From an uncultured bacterium (GTDB lineage: Bacteria; Elusimicrobiota; Elusimicrobia; Elusimicrobiales; Elusimicrobiaceae), in the NCBI GenBank assembly GCA_949298795.1, contig CASFXV010000004.1:61806-125805 (forward strand): 64,000 nt of DNA, read 5' to 3'. The notes beneath the pieces were generated by a model. The model had not been told where the DNA came from. It did not search any database and worked only from the letters and a program-made list of their open reading frames with translations. Shown in pieces: positions 1 to 13,542 of the stretch. Position 1 is the first letter of the stretch. Each line of letters starts with the position of its first letter. The translations under genes and the position numbers were made by a program.

Positions 1-1146
1 GCCGGCGCACAAATCACCGTTAATTACATTATAAAAGAAACGGCTCCCGCGGCTCCCACTGTGGCAGAACCCGCTGTGGCGGCCCCCATACGACGCAATC
101 CGTTTATATCCAATTTAAATTCTTCTTTTACGTTTGATAATTTTATTGAATCGGCTTCCAACCGTTTCGCTTACCGCATGGCGGAAGCCGTGGTAAATAA
201 ATTAGGAAACCGCCAAAACAATCCTTTATTTATTTACAGCACGCCCGGACTAGGCAAAACCCATTTACTGCACGCCATAGGAAATAAAATTTTACAAACC
301 AATCCCAACGCCCGCGTGCTGTATAAATCCGGCGAAGAATTTGTAAACGATTACGTGGATTCCGTAGTAAACAAAGACCGGGAAAACTTCCGCAAAAAAT
401 ATCATCAACTGGATTGTTTTTTAATGGATGATATACAATTTGTCGTCGGTACCACTAAAGTGGGAAGCGAGGCTGAGTTTTTCTATACCTTTAACGCTTT
501 GTTTGACAATAAAAAACAAATTGTTTTAACTTCCGACAAAACCCCGCAGGAATTACAACTGGAAGAACGTCTTTCTTCCCGTTTATTATCCGGTATTGTA
601 ACGGAAATTAAACTGCCTAATGTGGAAACCCGCATCGCCATTTTACGCCAAAAAAGAGACAGTATTAATTTTGATATTGGAGACGATGTATTGGCGTTTA
701 TCGCCGAAGGCATTAGAACCAATATTCGTGAGCTGGAAGGTTCTTTTTTCAGCTTGGTGTCTTTCTGCACGTCCCACGGCATTACACCCACTATCGGCGT
801 AGCGCAGGAAGTGTTGGCGGATACCTTAGCCAAAGAAGAACAAAAACTGGCTATTAACGTAAATTTGATTAAAAAAGTGGTGGGTAAACATTTTAAGATT
901 AATATGGAGGATTTTAACTCCAAACGCAAAACCCAGTCCATCACTTGGCCGCGGCAAATAGCCATGTATTTGGCTACGGAATTAACGGATTTATCTCTGC
1001 CGGAAATTGGCCGGGAATTTAACAGAGACCACAGCACCGTCGTCCACGCGCGGGACTTAATTAAAGAAAAAATAGACACAGACCCCTTTTTTACAGCGGA
1101 AATCAACCAAATTATTTTGGATATTAAGGCTGTGGATAAAAAGTAA
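1..1146 (+). CDS. dnaA: Replication initiator DnaA (5' end outside window)
   Basis: DnaA binds origin DnaA boxes and, with ATP, melts oriC and helps load the replicative helicase. The reading frame is open to the first base of the window, so the N-terminal domain I and part of the linker lie upstream; a GTG at 61 is an internal codon rather than a convincing start. The visible part begins with a Pro/Ala-rich linker, then the AAA+ domain with a Walker A variant (STPGLGKTH) and Walker B (FLMDDIQF). It ends in the domain IV DNA-binding helix-turn-helix with the family signature around [15 protein letters not shown]. The first gene of the dnaA-dnaN-dciA-gyrB-gyrA cluster; a perfect DnaA box overlaps its 3' end. 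Family identity is certain. Confidence 0.97.
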   Translation, partial: AGAQITVNYIIKETAPAAPTVAEPAVAAPIRRNPFISNLNSSFTFDNFIESASNRFAYRMAEAVVNKLGNRQNNPLFIYSTPGLGKTHLLHAIGNKILQTNPNARVLYKSGEEFVNDYVDSVVNKDRENFRKKYHQLDCFLMDDIQFVVGTTKVGSEAEFFYTFNALFDNKKQIVLTSDKTPQELQLEERLSSRLLSGIVTEIKLPNVETRIAILRQKRDSINFDIGDDVLAFIAEGIRTNIRELEGSFFSLVSFCTSHGITPTIGVAQEVLADTLAKEEQKLAINVNLIKKVVGKHFKINMEDFNSKRKTQSITWPRQIAMYLATELTDLSLPEIGREFNRDHSTVVHARDLIKEKIDTDPFFTAEINQIILDIKAVDKK

Positions 1147-1320
1147 ACAAGCTGTGGATAACCCTTGTGTATAAATCCGTAACAAAGGGAATAAAAATTT
1201 TCATTGTGGAGCGTGTTTATAACATAACCGGGTTATGCACACACGGCACACCCGGAAACGTATAGGCCAGTCCACAAAATAAACACTATCAACAGGACAT
1301 TAATAATAGGATTAATAGAT
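1131..1320. other. oriC: Candidate chromosomal origin (oriC) between dnaA and dnaN
   Basis: Two perfect DnaA boxes TGTGGATAA lie at 1131-1139 and 1153-1161. Near-matches are TGTGTATAA (1166-1174), TGTTTATAA (1214-1222) and TTATGCACA on the other strand (1233-1241). The trinucleotide run TAATAATAG at 1301-1309, just before dnaN, resembles DnaA-trio sequence in an AT-rich tract that could be the unwinding element. Position next to dnaA is typical for oriC. Box count is small, so the region upstream of dnaA (outside the window) may also contribute. Confidence 0.7.
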
Positions 1321-2430
1321 ATGAAAATAAATATAACTAAAGAGACCTTTTTGGAAGGAATTCAAATTGTTTCAGCCGGGGTATCTTCCCGCACCACGCT
1401 CCCTATTTTGCACAATTTTTTGCTGGAAGCCCAAGACGGCAAATTAAAGATGGTCCGTACCGATATGGAAATGGCCACCGTGCATTATATTAACGCGGAA
1501 GTGGAAGAAGAAGGCAGCATTACGGTACCCATGAAAGAATTTTCTGAAATCATTAAAAACCTTCCCAATGACAAAGAAATTAATCTCTATAGTGATGAAA
1601 ACAATAAATTTCATATCAAATCCGGCAAAAGCAAATTTTGGGTGATCGGGACGCCTAAGTCCGAATATCCCGCCATTCCGGAAGTGGATAAATCCAACAG
1701 CTTGTCTATGGACCCGCTGGAACTGAAAAATATGATTGAAAAAACCGCTTTTTCCGCTTCCACCCAAGAAACCCGCTATATTTTAAATGGGCTTTTATGG
1801 AATAACACGGCGGAAAAATTTGAAATTGTAGCGACTGACGGCGGCCGCTTGGCTTTGGCTACGCACGCGCCGTTGGAAGGCTCCAAAGAATTTAAAATTA
1901 TTATCCCTACCAAAATTTTAAACGAAGTATGCCGCTTTATTTCCATCGCCAAGCCGGAGAAAGACGCCCGTTTGGAAGTAAACGTTTCTTCCAACCAGGT
2001 CAGTTTTTGCATGAATGAAACAACCTTTATTTCCCGTTTGATTGAAGGAAATTTTCCCAACTACAACCAAGTCATCCCCACTAAGAAAAACTTGGGTTTT
2101 GAAGTGTTTACCAAAGATTTACTGGCTTCCACCCGCCGTTCCGCCCTGTGCTCCGGCGAGTTTGGCAGCACGGTAAAATACAAAATGGAAAATAACGCCA
2201 TTATTGTATCTTCCAATTCCCAAAATATGGAATTTGTGGACGAGCTGCCCATAGAATACAGCCAAGAACCTTTTGAAACGGCCTTTAACCCGCAATATAT
2301 TATTGACGTATTAAAAAACGTGGGGGAAGAAAAAGTGTCTTTCTCTTTTGTGAATGCTTCCCAGCCGGTACTCATTGAACCGGTGGAAAACGCCACGTTT
2401 AAATACGTTATTATGCCGGTACGGGCTTAA
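1321..2430 (+). CDS. dnaN: DNA polymerase III beta sliding clamp
   Basis: Forms the ring-shaped processivity clamp that tethers DNA polymerase III and other partners to DNA. The 369-residue protein has the usual three-domain clamp length. It starts with a typical clamp N-terminus (MKINITKETFLEGIQIV), has the internal ETRYILNGLLW segment, and ends with the canonical PVRA-type tail (YVIMPVRA). ATG at 1321 is preceded by AGGA at 1308-1311. It lies directly downstream of the candidate origin and 2 bp before the DciA-like gene, the conserved order in many bacteria. Confidence 0.97.
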   Translation: MKINITKETFLEGIQIVSAGVSSRTTLPILHNFLLEAQDGKLKMVRTDMEMATVHYINAEVEEEGSITVPMKEFSEIIKNLPNDKEINLYSDENNKFHIKSGKSKFWVIGTPKSEYPAIPEVDKSNSLSMDPLELKNMIEKTAFSASTQETRYILNGLLWNNTAEKFEIVATDGGRLALATHAPLEGSKEFKIIIPTKILNEVCRFISIAKPEKDARLEVNVSSNQVSFCMNETTFISRLIEGNFPNYNQVIPTKKNLGFEVFTKDLLASTRRSALCSGEFGSTVKYKMENNAIIVSSNSQNMEFVDELPIEYSQEPFETAFNPQYIIDVLKNVGEEKVSFSFVNASQPVLIEPVENATFKYVIMPVRA

Positions 2431-2432
2431 TC

Positions 2433-5232
<2,800 letters not shown>

Positions 5233-5239
5233 TTTTCCC

Positions 5240-5257
5240 GCCGGGGTTTTCCCCGGC
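5240..5257 (+). other. Intercistronic hairpin between gyrB and gyrA
   Basis: A perfect 7-bp stem GCCGGGG / CCCCGGC closes a TTTT tetraloop just after the gyrB stop. No T-tract follows, so it is not an ordinary intrinsic terminator. It may modulate processing or stability of a gyrB-gyrA transcript. An alternative pairing within CCCCGGCCGGGG (5251-5262) is possible. Confidence 0.5.
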
Positions 5258-5293
5258 CGGGGTACGATTTATCCGTAACAGGAGATTTTTAGA

Positions 5294-7804
5294 ATGAGCG
5301 AAGAACTAAATAACCAGCCGCAAGTCCAAAACACCAATGTAGACTTGTTTGGCAATATCCAACAGCGCGACATCGCCAACGAAATGCGGTCTTATTACAT
5401 TGATTACGCCATGAGCGTAATCGTAGGCCGCGCCTTGCCGGACGTGCGCGACGGCTTAAAACCAGTACACCGCCGCGTGTTGTATTCCATGAACGAAATG
5501 GGTTTAAAATACAACAAACCCTACAAAAAATCCGCCCGCGTGGTAGGGGACGTATTGGGTAAATACCACCCGCACGGTGACAGCGCCGTATACGATACGT
5601 TGGTGCGCATGGTGCAGGATTTCTCTTTGCGCAAACCGTTAATTGACGGGCAGGGAAACTTCGGTTCCATTGACGGTGACAGCGCCGCCGCTATGCGTTA
5701 TACGGAATGCCGCCTGCAGCGCATTGCCGACGAAATGCTGGCGGACTTGGATAAAGACACCGTTAAAATGATTCCCAACTACGACGGTTCTTTGCAGGAA
5801 CCTTCCGTATTGCCGGGCAAATTACCGGCGTTGTTGGTGAACGGTTCTTCCGGTATCGCCGTAGGTATGGCCACCAATATTCCCACCCATAACCTGGGGG
5901 AAGTGTGCGACGGGATTATCGCCTATATTAAAGACCCGAACATTTCCACCAAAGACATGATGAAAATCATCAAAGGGCCGGATTTCCCCACCGGGGCCAT
6001 TATCCGCGGCACCAAAGGCATTTATGAATATTTTGAAACGGGCCGCGGCAGCGTAAAAGTACAGGCCCGCACGGAAATTGAAGAACGCAAAGGCGGGCGC
6101 GAAGCGATTATCGTGTCCGAAATTCCGTACCAAGTCAATAAAACCGCGTTAATTGAAACCATTGTGGGTTTGGTGCGCGATAAAAAGATTACCGATATTT
6201 CCGATATACGCGACGAGTCGGACCGCCGCGGCATGCGCCTGGTGATTGAAGTCAAACGCGACGGCAACGCCCAGGTGGTGTTGAACCATTTGTTTAAACA
6301 CACGCAGCTGCAGACGTCCTTCCCCGTGAACATGCTGGCGATTGTAGACGGGCGCCCGCGTATTTTATCGCTCAAAGAAGTGATGAAAGCGTATGTAAAA
6401 CACCGCAAAGAAATCATCACCAACCGCACCAAATTTGATTTAAACAAAGCCCAGCGGCGCGAACATATTTTGCAAGGGTTGCTTATTGCCATTGCCAATA
6501 TGGATCAGGTGGTAGCCATTATCCGCAATTCCAAAGACCCGGCCGAAGCCAAACTGAAATTAATGAGTACGTTCAGCCTTTCCGAACTGCAAGCCCAGGC
6601 CATTTTGGATATGCGCCTGCACCAGCTGACCCAGCTGTCCGCCGAGGCGATTGCCAACGAACAGGCCGAACTGCTTAAACTGATTGCCGAGCTGCAAGGC
6701 ATTTTGGCGGACCCGCAGAAAATTTTGGATATCATCGTTACCGAACTGACTGACCTCAAAAAGAATTACGGGGACGAACGCCGCACGGAAATCGGCCAGG
6801 ATATGACGAACTTCTCTATGGAAGATTTAATTGAAAAAGAAGACGTTGTCATCACCATTTCCAACGACGGTTACGCCAAACGCATCCCGCTGGATACGTA
6901 CCGCAGCCAAAACCGCGGCGGAAAAGGCATTATCGGCGGAAAAACCAAAGAGGAAGACTTTATGGAACATTTGTTTGTAACGTCTTCCCACGCTACGATT
7001 TTAATGTTTACCAACCGCGGCCGCGTATTTGCGCTGCGCGCGTTTGAAATACCGGAAGGCAACCGCATGTCCAAGGGCAAGGCCATTGTCAACTTGCTGC
7101 AGCTGGTGGGTGAAGAGAAAGTAACCTCCGCCGTAGCCATTGAAAACTTTGACCCCAAACATTGCGAGAACACCTTCCTTACCATGTGCACGCGGTATGG
7201 TTCCATTAAGCGTGTGGAACTGTCGGAATTTGCCAATATCCGCAAAACGGGTATTATCGCTATCGGGCTGGACGAAGGGGACGTATTGACCAGCGTACAA
7301 ACCACGCACGGCAAATCCGATATTATCGTAGCAACGCGCAACGGCAAATCCATCCGCTTTGACGAAAACCAAGTGCGCGCCATGGGCCGCCCGGCCAAAG
7401 GCGTGCGCGCCATCAACCTGATGGAAGGCGACGTGGTGGTGGGTATGGAACAAGCGCCTAACGATGCCCCTCAGCCGGACGTGCTGTCCGTCTGTGAAAA
7501 CGGATTTGGCAAACGCACGGAGTTTAGCGAATACAAACGCCAAAACCGCGGCGGCATGGGTGTGATTACCATCAAAACCAGCGAACGCAACGGCAAAGTG
7601 GTGGGTATTAAACTGGTGGACGAAAGCAAAGACTTAATGATTGTCACTGAAAAGGGTATGACGATCCGCGTCCGCTGTGAGGATATCCGCTCCGTGGGCC
7701 GCAACGCCCAAGGCGTCACGCTGGCCAAGATGGAGCCGGGTGATAAAATTGCCCGTATCGCTCCCGTGGTCAAGGCGGAAGACGCTTCCCAGGATGAAGA
7801 ATAA
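5294..7804 (+). CDS. gyrA: DNA gyrase subunit A
   Basis: Cleavage and religation subunit of DNA gyrase. The 836-residue protein has the catalytic tyrosine at Y136 (AAMRYTECR) and the quinolone-determining region [10 protein letters not shown], with Ser97 and Asp101 at the positions equivalent to E. coli Ser83 and Asp87, i.e. the quinolone-sensitive type by sequence. The C-terminal beta-pinwheel contains a GyrA-box-like QNRGGKG and a later related QNRGGMG repeat. AGGAG precedes the ATG. The unit ends at a strong terminator at 7822. Confidence 0.97.
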   Translation: MSEELNNQPQVQNTNVDLFGNIQQRDIANEMRSYYIDYAMSVIVGRALPDVRDGLKPVHRRVLYSMNEMGLKYNKPYKKSARVVGDVLGKYHPHGDSAVYDTLVRMVQDFSLRKPLIDGQGNFGSIDGDSAAAMRYTECRLQRIADEMLADLDKDTVKMIPNYDGSLQEPSVLPGKLPALLVNGSSGIAVGMATNIPTHNLGEVCDGIIAYIKDPNISTKDMMKIIKGPDFPTGAIIRGTKGIYEYFETGRGSVKVQARTEIEERKGGREAIIVSEIPYQVNKTALIETIVGLVRDKKITDISDIRDESDRRGMRLVIEVKRDGNAQVVLNHLFKHTQLQTSFPVNMLAIVDGRPRILSLKEVMKAYVKHRKEIITNRTKFDLNKAQRREHILQGLLIAIANMDQVVAIIRNSKDPAEAKLKLMSTFSLSELQAQAILDMRLHQLTQLSAEAIANEQAELLKLIAELQGILADPQKILDIIVTELTDLKKNYGDERRTEIGQDMTNFSMEDLIEKEDVVITISNDGYAKRIPLDTYRSQNRGGKGIIGGKTKEEDFMEHLFVTSSHATILMFTNRGRVFALRAFEIPEGNRMSKGKAIVNLLQLVGEEKVTSAVAIENFDPKHCENTFLTMCTRYGSIKRVELSEFANIRKTGIIAIGLDEGDVLTSVQTTHGKSDIIVATRNGKSIRFDENQVRAMGRPAKGVRAINLMEGDVVVGMEQAPNDAPQPDVLSVCENGFGKRTEFSEYKRQNRGGMGVITIKTSERNGKVVGIKLVDESKDLMIVTEKGMTIRVRCEDIRSVGRNAQGVTLAKMEPGDKIARIAPVVKAEDASQDEE

Positions 7805-7821
7805 CCCTGCCTGATGTTTTT

Positions 7822-7856
7822 AAGCCCCTTGCCCTAATGCGGCAAGGGGCTTTTTT
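7822..7856 (+). terminator. Intrinsic terminator after gyrA
   Basis: Perfect 12-bp stem AAGCCCCTTGCC / GGCAAGGGGCTT with a 7-nt loop, followed by a run of T. Confidence 0.93.
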
Positions 7857-7888
7857 ATGGGCGGGAAAAGCCAAAATATTGCTTTATG

Positions 7889-7900
7889 TACCGGGCGGTA
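7889..7900. promoter_or_regulatory. Palindrome TACCGGGCGGTA upstream of the GH13 gene
   Basis: A 12-bp inverted repeat (TACCG-GG-CGGTA) lies 8 bp upstream of the probable -35 of the following gene. A closely similar palindrome occurs at 9636-9649 in the atp leader. The pair could be sites of one transcription factor; no factor is identified. Confidence 0.4.
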
Positions 7901-7908
7901 AAAAAATA

Positions 7909-7938
7909 TTTACAAGCTTCCAAAAAAAGTGCTATAAA
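7909..7938 (+). promoter_or_regulatory. Sigma-70-type promoter of the GH13 gene
   Basis: TTTACA at 7909-7914 and TATAAA at 7933-7938 separated by 18 bp, about 20 bp before the ATG. One of the few promoters in this window with a recognisable -35. Confidence 0.6.
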
Positions 7939-7957
7939 CTAAACAGGGGTATTATTT

Positions 7958-9421
7958 ATGCGCACAAATCCGCACATATTGGAAATTAACACACGGGCGT
8001 GGCTGAAGCGTTTGGAACGCCGCCACGGGCGGGCGTTTACCCTGGACCAAATTCCCGACTCTTACTGGACGGAAATCAAGGCCTTGGGGTTTGACGCTCT
8101 GTGGTTTATGGGCGTTTGGCAGGAAAGCCCGAAAGGGAGTGAAATCGCCCGTTCCCACCCCGAAGTGTTAGACGCCATAAAAAGCGTAACATCAAATTTT
8201 TCTTCTGAAGATATTATCTCTTCCCCTTACGCTATTACGGATTACGTGGTGGACGAGTCCCTCGGCGGGCCGGAAGCGCTTAAAAAACTGCGCGCCAAAT
8301 TAAACGCCATGGGGATTTCTTTATTATTGGATTTTGTTGCCAATCATACCGCTATAGACGCGCCCACCGTAGAAACGGATCCGGATTTATATATTACCAC
8401 AGGCACGGCGGAACCCGGCGTGCATAAAGACTGGTTTTTTAAAAATAAACAAGGCCAATATATTGCCCACGGGCGGGACCCGTACTTTGCCCCGTGGACG
8501 GATACGGCCCAATTAAATTATTTCAACCCGCGCACCCGCCGCTTTATGTTGGATAATTTACTGAAAGTAGCCCAACAGTGCGACGGCGTACGCTGTGATA
8601 TGGCTATGCTGAGCCTCAATAAAGTGCACAGGGATACGTGGTGGGAGTTTTTAGGCGCGGATATGCCCAAAGAAGAATTTTGGGCCCAAGCCTTAGCCGC
8701 CGTGCGGGAACAATACCCGGAATTTACTTTTATTGCGGAAGTATATTGGGGTTTGGAATGGGACATACAGGAAATGGGCTTTGATTATACCTACGATAAA
8801 ATCCTGTATGACCGGCTTCGTTTTTCCACGCCGGAAGACATTAAAGCCCACTTGGGGGCGGAGCATTTGTTTCAAATGCGCTCTATCCGGTTTATTGCCA
8901 ACCATGACGAGGAAGAAAGCTTAAAAGCCTTTGGAAAAGAAAAATCCCTCGCGGCCAGCACCATTATTGCCACGCTGCCCGGCGCGCGTATGTTTTATTT
9001 ATTCCAGCTTTTGGGCCGGCCGCAGCGTTTGCCTATCCAATACGTAAAGGATTTCTTTCCCGTGGATAAAGACGTGGCTACCCACTACGCGCGCTTGCTG
9101 ACGATTGCTTCCGCGCCGGAGTTTCACGGCGGGCAGTGGTCCTTAAAAGAAATACGCGCTTTTGCCCAAGAGGACGGTTCTTATAAAAATGTACTGGCTT
9201 GGCAGTGGAAACAGCGCAGTACGGGCAAAATGGTGGTGATTAATTACAGCGCCCAGCCCAGCCGCTGCCGCCTGCCGATGAAAGGGAGCGAAGTCCCCAA
9301 CGGGGTAGTGAAAGAGGAATTTTCAAAAGAGCAAATCTCCATTACGCCGCAAATGCGCGCGGAAGGTTTTGTACTGGAGTTAAAACCTTACGAAAGTAAA
9401 ATATTTACTTTTACACTGTAA
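7958..9421 (+). CDS. GH13 alpha-amylase/alpha-glucosidase family enzyme
   Basis: A 487-residue cytoplasmic-looking glycoside hydrolase family 13 protein with no signal peptide. The four GH13 regions are present in order: region I LLLDFVANHT (about 123-131), region II DGVRCDMA with nucleophile D214, region III FIAEVYW with acid/base E261, and region IV RFIANHDE with D317. A C-terminal beta domain follows the barrel. All catalytic residues are intact, so hydrolysis or transfer of an alpha-glucan-type substrate is expected, but the specificity cannot be read from sequence. It is monocistronic, between its own promoter and a terminator. GGGG upstream of ATG 7958 serves as ribosome site. Confidence 0.85.
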   Translation: MRTNPHILEINTRAWLKRLERRHGRAFTLDQIPDSYWTEIKALGFDALWFMGVWQESPKGSEIARSHPEVLDAIKSVTSNFSSEDIISSPYAITDYVVDESLGGPEALKKLRAKLNAMGISLLLDFVANHTAIDAPTVETDPDLYITTGTAEPGVHKDWFFKNKQGQYIAHGRDPYFAPWTDTAQLNYFNPRTRRFMLDNLLKVAQQCDGVRCDMAMLSLNKVHRDTWWEFLGADMPKEEFWAQALAAVREQYPEFTFIAEVYWGLEWDIQEMGFDYTYDKILYDRLRFSTPEDIKAHLGAEHLFQMRSIRFIANHDEEESLKAFGKEKSLAASTIIATLPGARMFYLFQLLGRPQRLPIQYVKDFFPVDKDVATHYARLLTIASAPEFHGGQWSLKEIRAFAQEDGSYKNVLAWQWKQRSTGKMVVINYSAQPSRCRLPMKGSEVPNGVVKEEFSKEQISITPQMRAEGFVLELKPYESKIFTFTL

Positions 9422-9440
9422 AAATCATTGTAAATCATAT

Positions 9441-9475
9441 ACCGGCTTTCTTAAATGAAGAAGGCCGGTTTTTTA
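9441..9475 (+). terminator. Intrinsic terminator after the GH13 gene
   Basis: 12-bp stem ACCGGCTTTCTT / AAGAAGGCCGGT with one T-G wobble, a short loop and a following T-run. Confidence 0.88.
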
Positions 9476-9617
9476 TTTGTCCCGTTTTTCAAAAGTTTTG
9501 TAGTGCCGGCCTGTAAAAATAGGGCAGAAAAAGGTTTTCCCGGGTCTTTTTATTTAATACAATAATTAAAAGGGCATGTAGGTCTTTAAAACAATGGCTT
9601 TTTGCCGTAAATTGTTT

Positions 9618-9649
9618 TATAATAATAATAGGTACTTACCGCCCGGTAA
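9618..9649 (+). promoter_or_regulatory. Promoter and operator-like palindrome of the atp operon
   Basis: A perfect -10 TATAAT lies at 9618-9623; no good -35 is visible. Thirteen bases downstream, in the expected 5' leader, is a perfect inverted repeat TTACCG-CC-CGGTAA (9636-9649), whose core TACCGnnCGGTA is also found at 7889-7900. Position over the early leader suits a repressor site. Confidence 0.5.
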
Positions 9650-9666
9650 ATAAATTGGGGCAGTAT

Positions 9667-9924
9667 ATGGCACTGGGACCTTTTAGCAAACAGGACCATT
9701 TAGAAATTACCACGCTGGGGCTGGAATTTGCCGTATCTGAAATTCTTGGCGCAGGCGCCGGGTATTTTTTAGATAAACATTGGGGGACTAGCCCTTGGTG
9801 TTTGGTGGCGGGAGCCATTGCGGGGTTTGCGTTGGGCATGTATCAAATTATCCGCGGTGCCGGTAAACTAACCCATGGGAATGTACATTTAAAAAAGGCA
9901 GAACAAAAAGATGGACGTAGCTGA
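9667..9924 (+). CDS. AtpI/AtpZ-type ATP synthase accessory membrane protein
   Basis: A small membrane protein of about 85 residues at the head of the ATP synthase operon. Two hydrophobic helices are visible, the first around LGLEFAVSEILGAGAGYFLD and the second around CLVAGAIAGFALGMYQII, matching the ATPase gene 1 family, thought to help assemble the c-ring or act in ion handling. I prefer ATG 9667 because GGGG sits 6 nt before it; a TTG at 9655 is the alternative. Its 3' end overlaps atpB by 14 bp. Confidence 0.78.
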   Translation: MALGPFSKQDHLEITTLGLEFAVSEILGAGAGYFLDKHWGTSPWCLVAGAIAGFALGMYQIIRGAGKLTHGNVHLKKAEQKDGRS

Positions 9925-10672
9925 AATTATTTCTCACCATATTTTAGACCATGACTGGGGGGTCACCCTGGCTGGTTTTCGTCTCCCCATTACCACGCAC
10001 ACCGTTACCTTGTTTGCAGTAAGCGTTGTGCTGTTTTTAGGACTATATTGGATTTCTTTAAGACGCCAAAGCCGCAGCGGGCGCTTGTTAACCACGCTGA
10101 TGGAAGAATACGTGGTTTTTATTCGCGACGGCTTAGTGCTTCCGAACATGGGGCAAGAGGGCAAACGCTTTCTGCCCTATTTTTGCACTTTGTTTTTATT
10201 TGTGCTTTTTTGCGCTTTAGCGGGGCTTGTTCCCAATATGAAAACCGCCACTTCCAATATTTCCGTTACCGCGGCCTTGGCGTTGTGTTCCGGGGGGCTT
10301 ATTTTGTATTGCGGGCTGAAATTCCACGGTTTTGTGGGGTTTTTGAAAGGGTTTATCCCGTCCGGCACGCCGGGCTGGCTGGTGCCGCTTATTTTCCCTT
10401 TGGAAGTAGTCAGCTTAATTATTAAAGTATGCGTGTTGGCTATCCGTTTGTTTGCCAATATGCTTTCCGGGCACATGGTGCTTATTTGCTTGCTGCTTAT
10501 TATTTTTGTAGTGGGGCAAATGCATATTGCGGCCGGGGCCGGGGCGTTGCTGCCGGCCATGGGGCTGGAACTTTTTATGACCTGTTTGGAAATTTTGGTG
10601 GCGTTTTTGCAGGCATATGTGTTTACGCTGCTTACCACCATTTTTGCCGGATCGGTCATTCATACGCATTAA
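9911..10672 (+). CDS. atpB: ATP synthase Fo subunit a
   Basis: Proton-channel subunit of the membrane sector. The 253-residue protein has five or more hydrophobic helices. The essential arginine is R179 in the IRLFANMLSGHM segment, matching E. coli R210 in LRLFGNMYAGE. It overlaps the upstream small gene by 14 bp, suggesting translational coupling, and is followed by atpE. Confidence 0.95.
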   Translation: MDVAEIISHHILDHDWGVTLAGFRLPITTHTVTLFAVSVVLFLGLYWISLRRQSRSGRLLTTLMEEYVVFIRDGLVLPNMGQEGKRFLPYFCTLFLFVLFCALAGLVPNMKTATSNISVTAALALCSGGLILYCGLKFHGFVGFLKGFIPSGTPGWLVPLIFPLEVVSLIIKVCVLAIRLFANMLSGHMVLICLLLIIFVVGQMHIAAGAGALLPAMGLELFMTCLEILVAFLQAYVFTLLTTIFAGSVIHTH

Positions 10673-10720
10673 TTTAAAAAATCTATCAACGGGGCAAGGC
10701 CCCAAAAGGAGAATAATTAT

Positions 10721-10951
10721 ATGGAACTCGTAGCACTTAAATACATTGCCGCCGGTCTTGGCGCCGGTTTAGTGGTGATCGGAGCCGGTTTGGGCTTGGG
10801 TAAAATCGGTAATGCCGCTTTGGAAGGTATTGCACGCCAGCCGGAAGCCAGCTCTGACTTACGCTCCACGATGATTGTTATCGCCGCGTTGTTGGAAGGC
10901 GCCGCCATGTTGGGTTTGGTTATCTGCTTGTTGACGCTGGTGCTCAAATAA
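10721..10951 (+). CDS. atpE: ATP synthase Fo subunit c
   Basis: Proteolipid that forms the rotor ring. The 76-residue hairpin protein has the loop motif ARQPE (38-42) and the ion-binding carboxylate E59 in the second helix (AALLEGAAML). The residues that build a sodium site in Ilyobacter-type c subunits (Gln in helix 1 and Ser/Thr right after the Glu) are Leu and Gly here, so proton coupling is the likelier mode. A strong AAGGAG lies upstream, fitting the high copy number of this subunit. Confidence 0.95.
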   Translation: MELVALKYIAAGLGAGLVVIGAGLGLGKIGNAALEGIARQPEASSDLRSTMIVIAALLEGAAMLGLVICLLTLVLK

Positions 10952-10971
10952 TCCGTTAGGACGCTCTATTT

Positions 10972-11466
10972 ATGGAAGATTTGTTAAAGCCGGACTACGG
11001 CGTGCTGGTACTGACTATCTGTAACTTTTTGTTACTGGTCTATTTGCTTAAAAAATTTGCGTGGAACCGCATCATCGGCGGGTTGGAACAGCGCGAACAG
11101 CAAATAGCCGATGACAAAAAGCAAGCACAGCAAGCCCGTGCCCAGGCCGAAGAGATAAAGCAAGAGCTGGACGCCAAACTGGCGCAAATATCCGAGGAAG
11201 CTTCCAAAAAAATACAACAAGCGGTTTCCATGGGTGAAACGCAAAAAAACCAGTTGTTGGAAGAGGCTAAAGCTCAGGCGGAAAATTTAATCGCCCAGGC
11301 CAAAGTGCAAATCCAGGCGGAAAAGGACAAAGCCCTTGCTGACGTGAAAAACCAAATCGTCAGCACCGCCATGCTGGCCGCCGCGCAGGTGGTGCAGCAG
11401 CAAATCAACCAAGACTCCGCCCAAAAAGTAGTGGAAAAAGTATTGGCTGATGTACAAGGCAAGTAA
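10972..11466 (+). CDS. atpF: ATP synthase Fo subunit b
   Basis: Peripheral-stalk subunit. The 164-residue protein has one N-terminal membrane helix (about residues 9-25) followed by a long charged, Gln/Ala/Lys-rich helix that would dimerise as a right-handed coiled coil and reach up to subunit delta. The start of the soluble part has the family-typical KKFAWNRI segment. It lies between atpE and atpH. Confidence 0.92.
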   Translation: MEDLLKPDYGVLVLTICNFLLLVYLLKKFAWNRIIGGLEQREQQIADDKKQAQQARAQAEEIKQELDAKLAQISEEASKKIQQAVSMGETQKNQLLEEAKAQAENLIAQAKVQIQAEKDKALADVKNQIVSTAMLAAAQVVQQQINQDSAQKVVEKVLADVQGK

Positions 11467-11469
11467 TTT

Positions 11470-11997
11470 ATGAACAGTTCAGACAGAATACTGGCCCAGC
11501 GCTACGCACAAGCATATGACGGGTTGGCGGAGTCCTCCCAACAGGCGCAAGCCCGCGCCGAGGAATTAGCCGCCGCGGCGCAAGCGCTTCAAACGGCGGA
11601 CGCGTTTATGCAAGATCCCAAAATTTCCGCCGCCCGGAAAACCGGCCTGTTAAAAGAAGCGTTGGCCGGCGCGCCTGCCGCCCGGGCGTTTTTAGAAACG
11701 CTGGTGGCTTGCAAGCGCTACGCGCTGCTGCCGGAAATTGTGCGCCACGTAAACGCTTTGCTGGACGCGCGCTTGGGCATTACCCGGGCGGAAGTGTTCA
11801 GCGCCAGTGAACTGACGGACGCGTTAAAATCCCGCACAGAAGCCGCTCTTTCTTCCCGTTACGGGGGCAAAGTGAAAGCGGCGTATCATACGGATCCGTC
11901 TTTAATTGGCGGGGTAAAGATTTTATGTAAGGGGGAACTGATAGACGGCAGCATCAAACGCCAGTTTGAAAAACTGCAGGAACAGTTAACCAAATAG
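11470..11997 (+). CDS. atpH: ATP synthase F1 subunit delta
   Basis: Links the peripheral stalk to the top of F1. The 175-residue protein begins with the family-like RILAQRYAQAYDGLAE segment and ends with the characteristic PSLIGGVKI...GELIDGSIKRQFEKLQEQL segment. It lies 3 bp after atpF and 12 bp before atpA, in the standard operon position. Confidence 0.93.
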   Translation: MNSSDRILAQRYAQAYDGLAESSQQAQARAEELAAAAQALQTADAFMQDPKISAARKTGLLKEALAGAPAARAFLETLVACKRYALLPEIVRHVNALLDARLGITRAEVFSASELTDALKSRTEAALSSRYGGKVKAAYHTDPSLIGGVKILCKGELIDGSIKRQFEKLQEQLTK

Positions 11998-12006
11998 ACG
12001 GTGTAA

Positions 12007-13536
<1,530 letters not shown>

Positions 13537-13542
13537 TATCCC

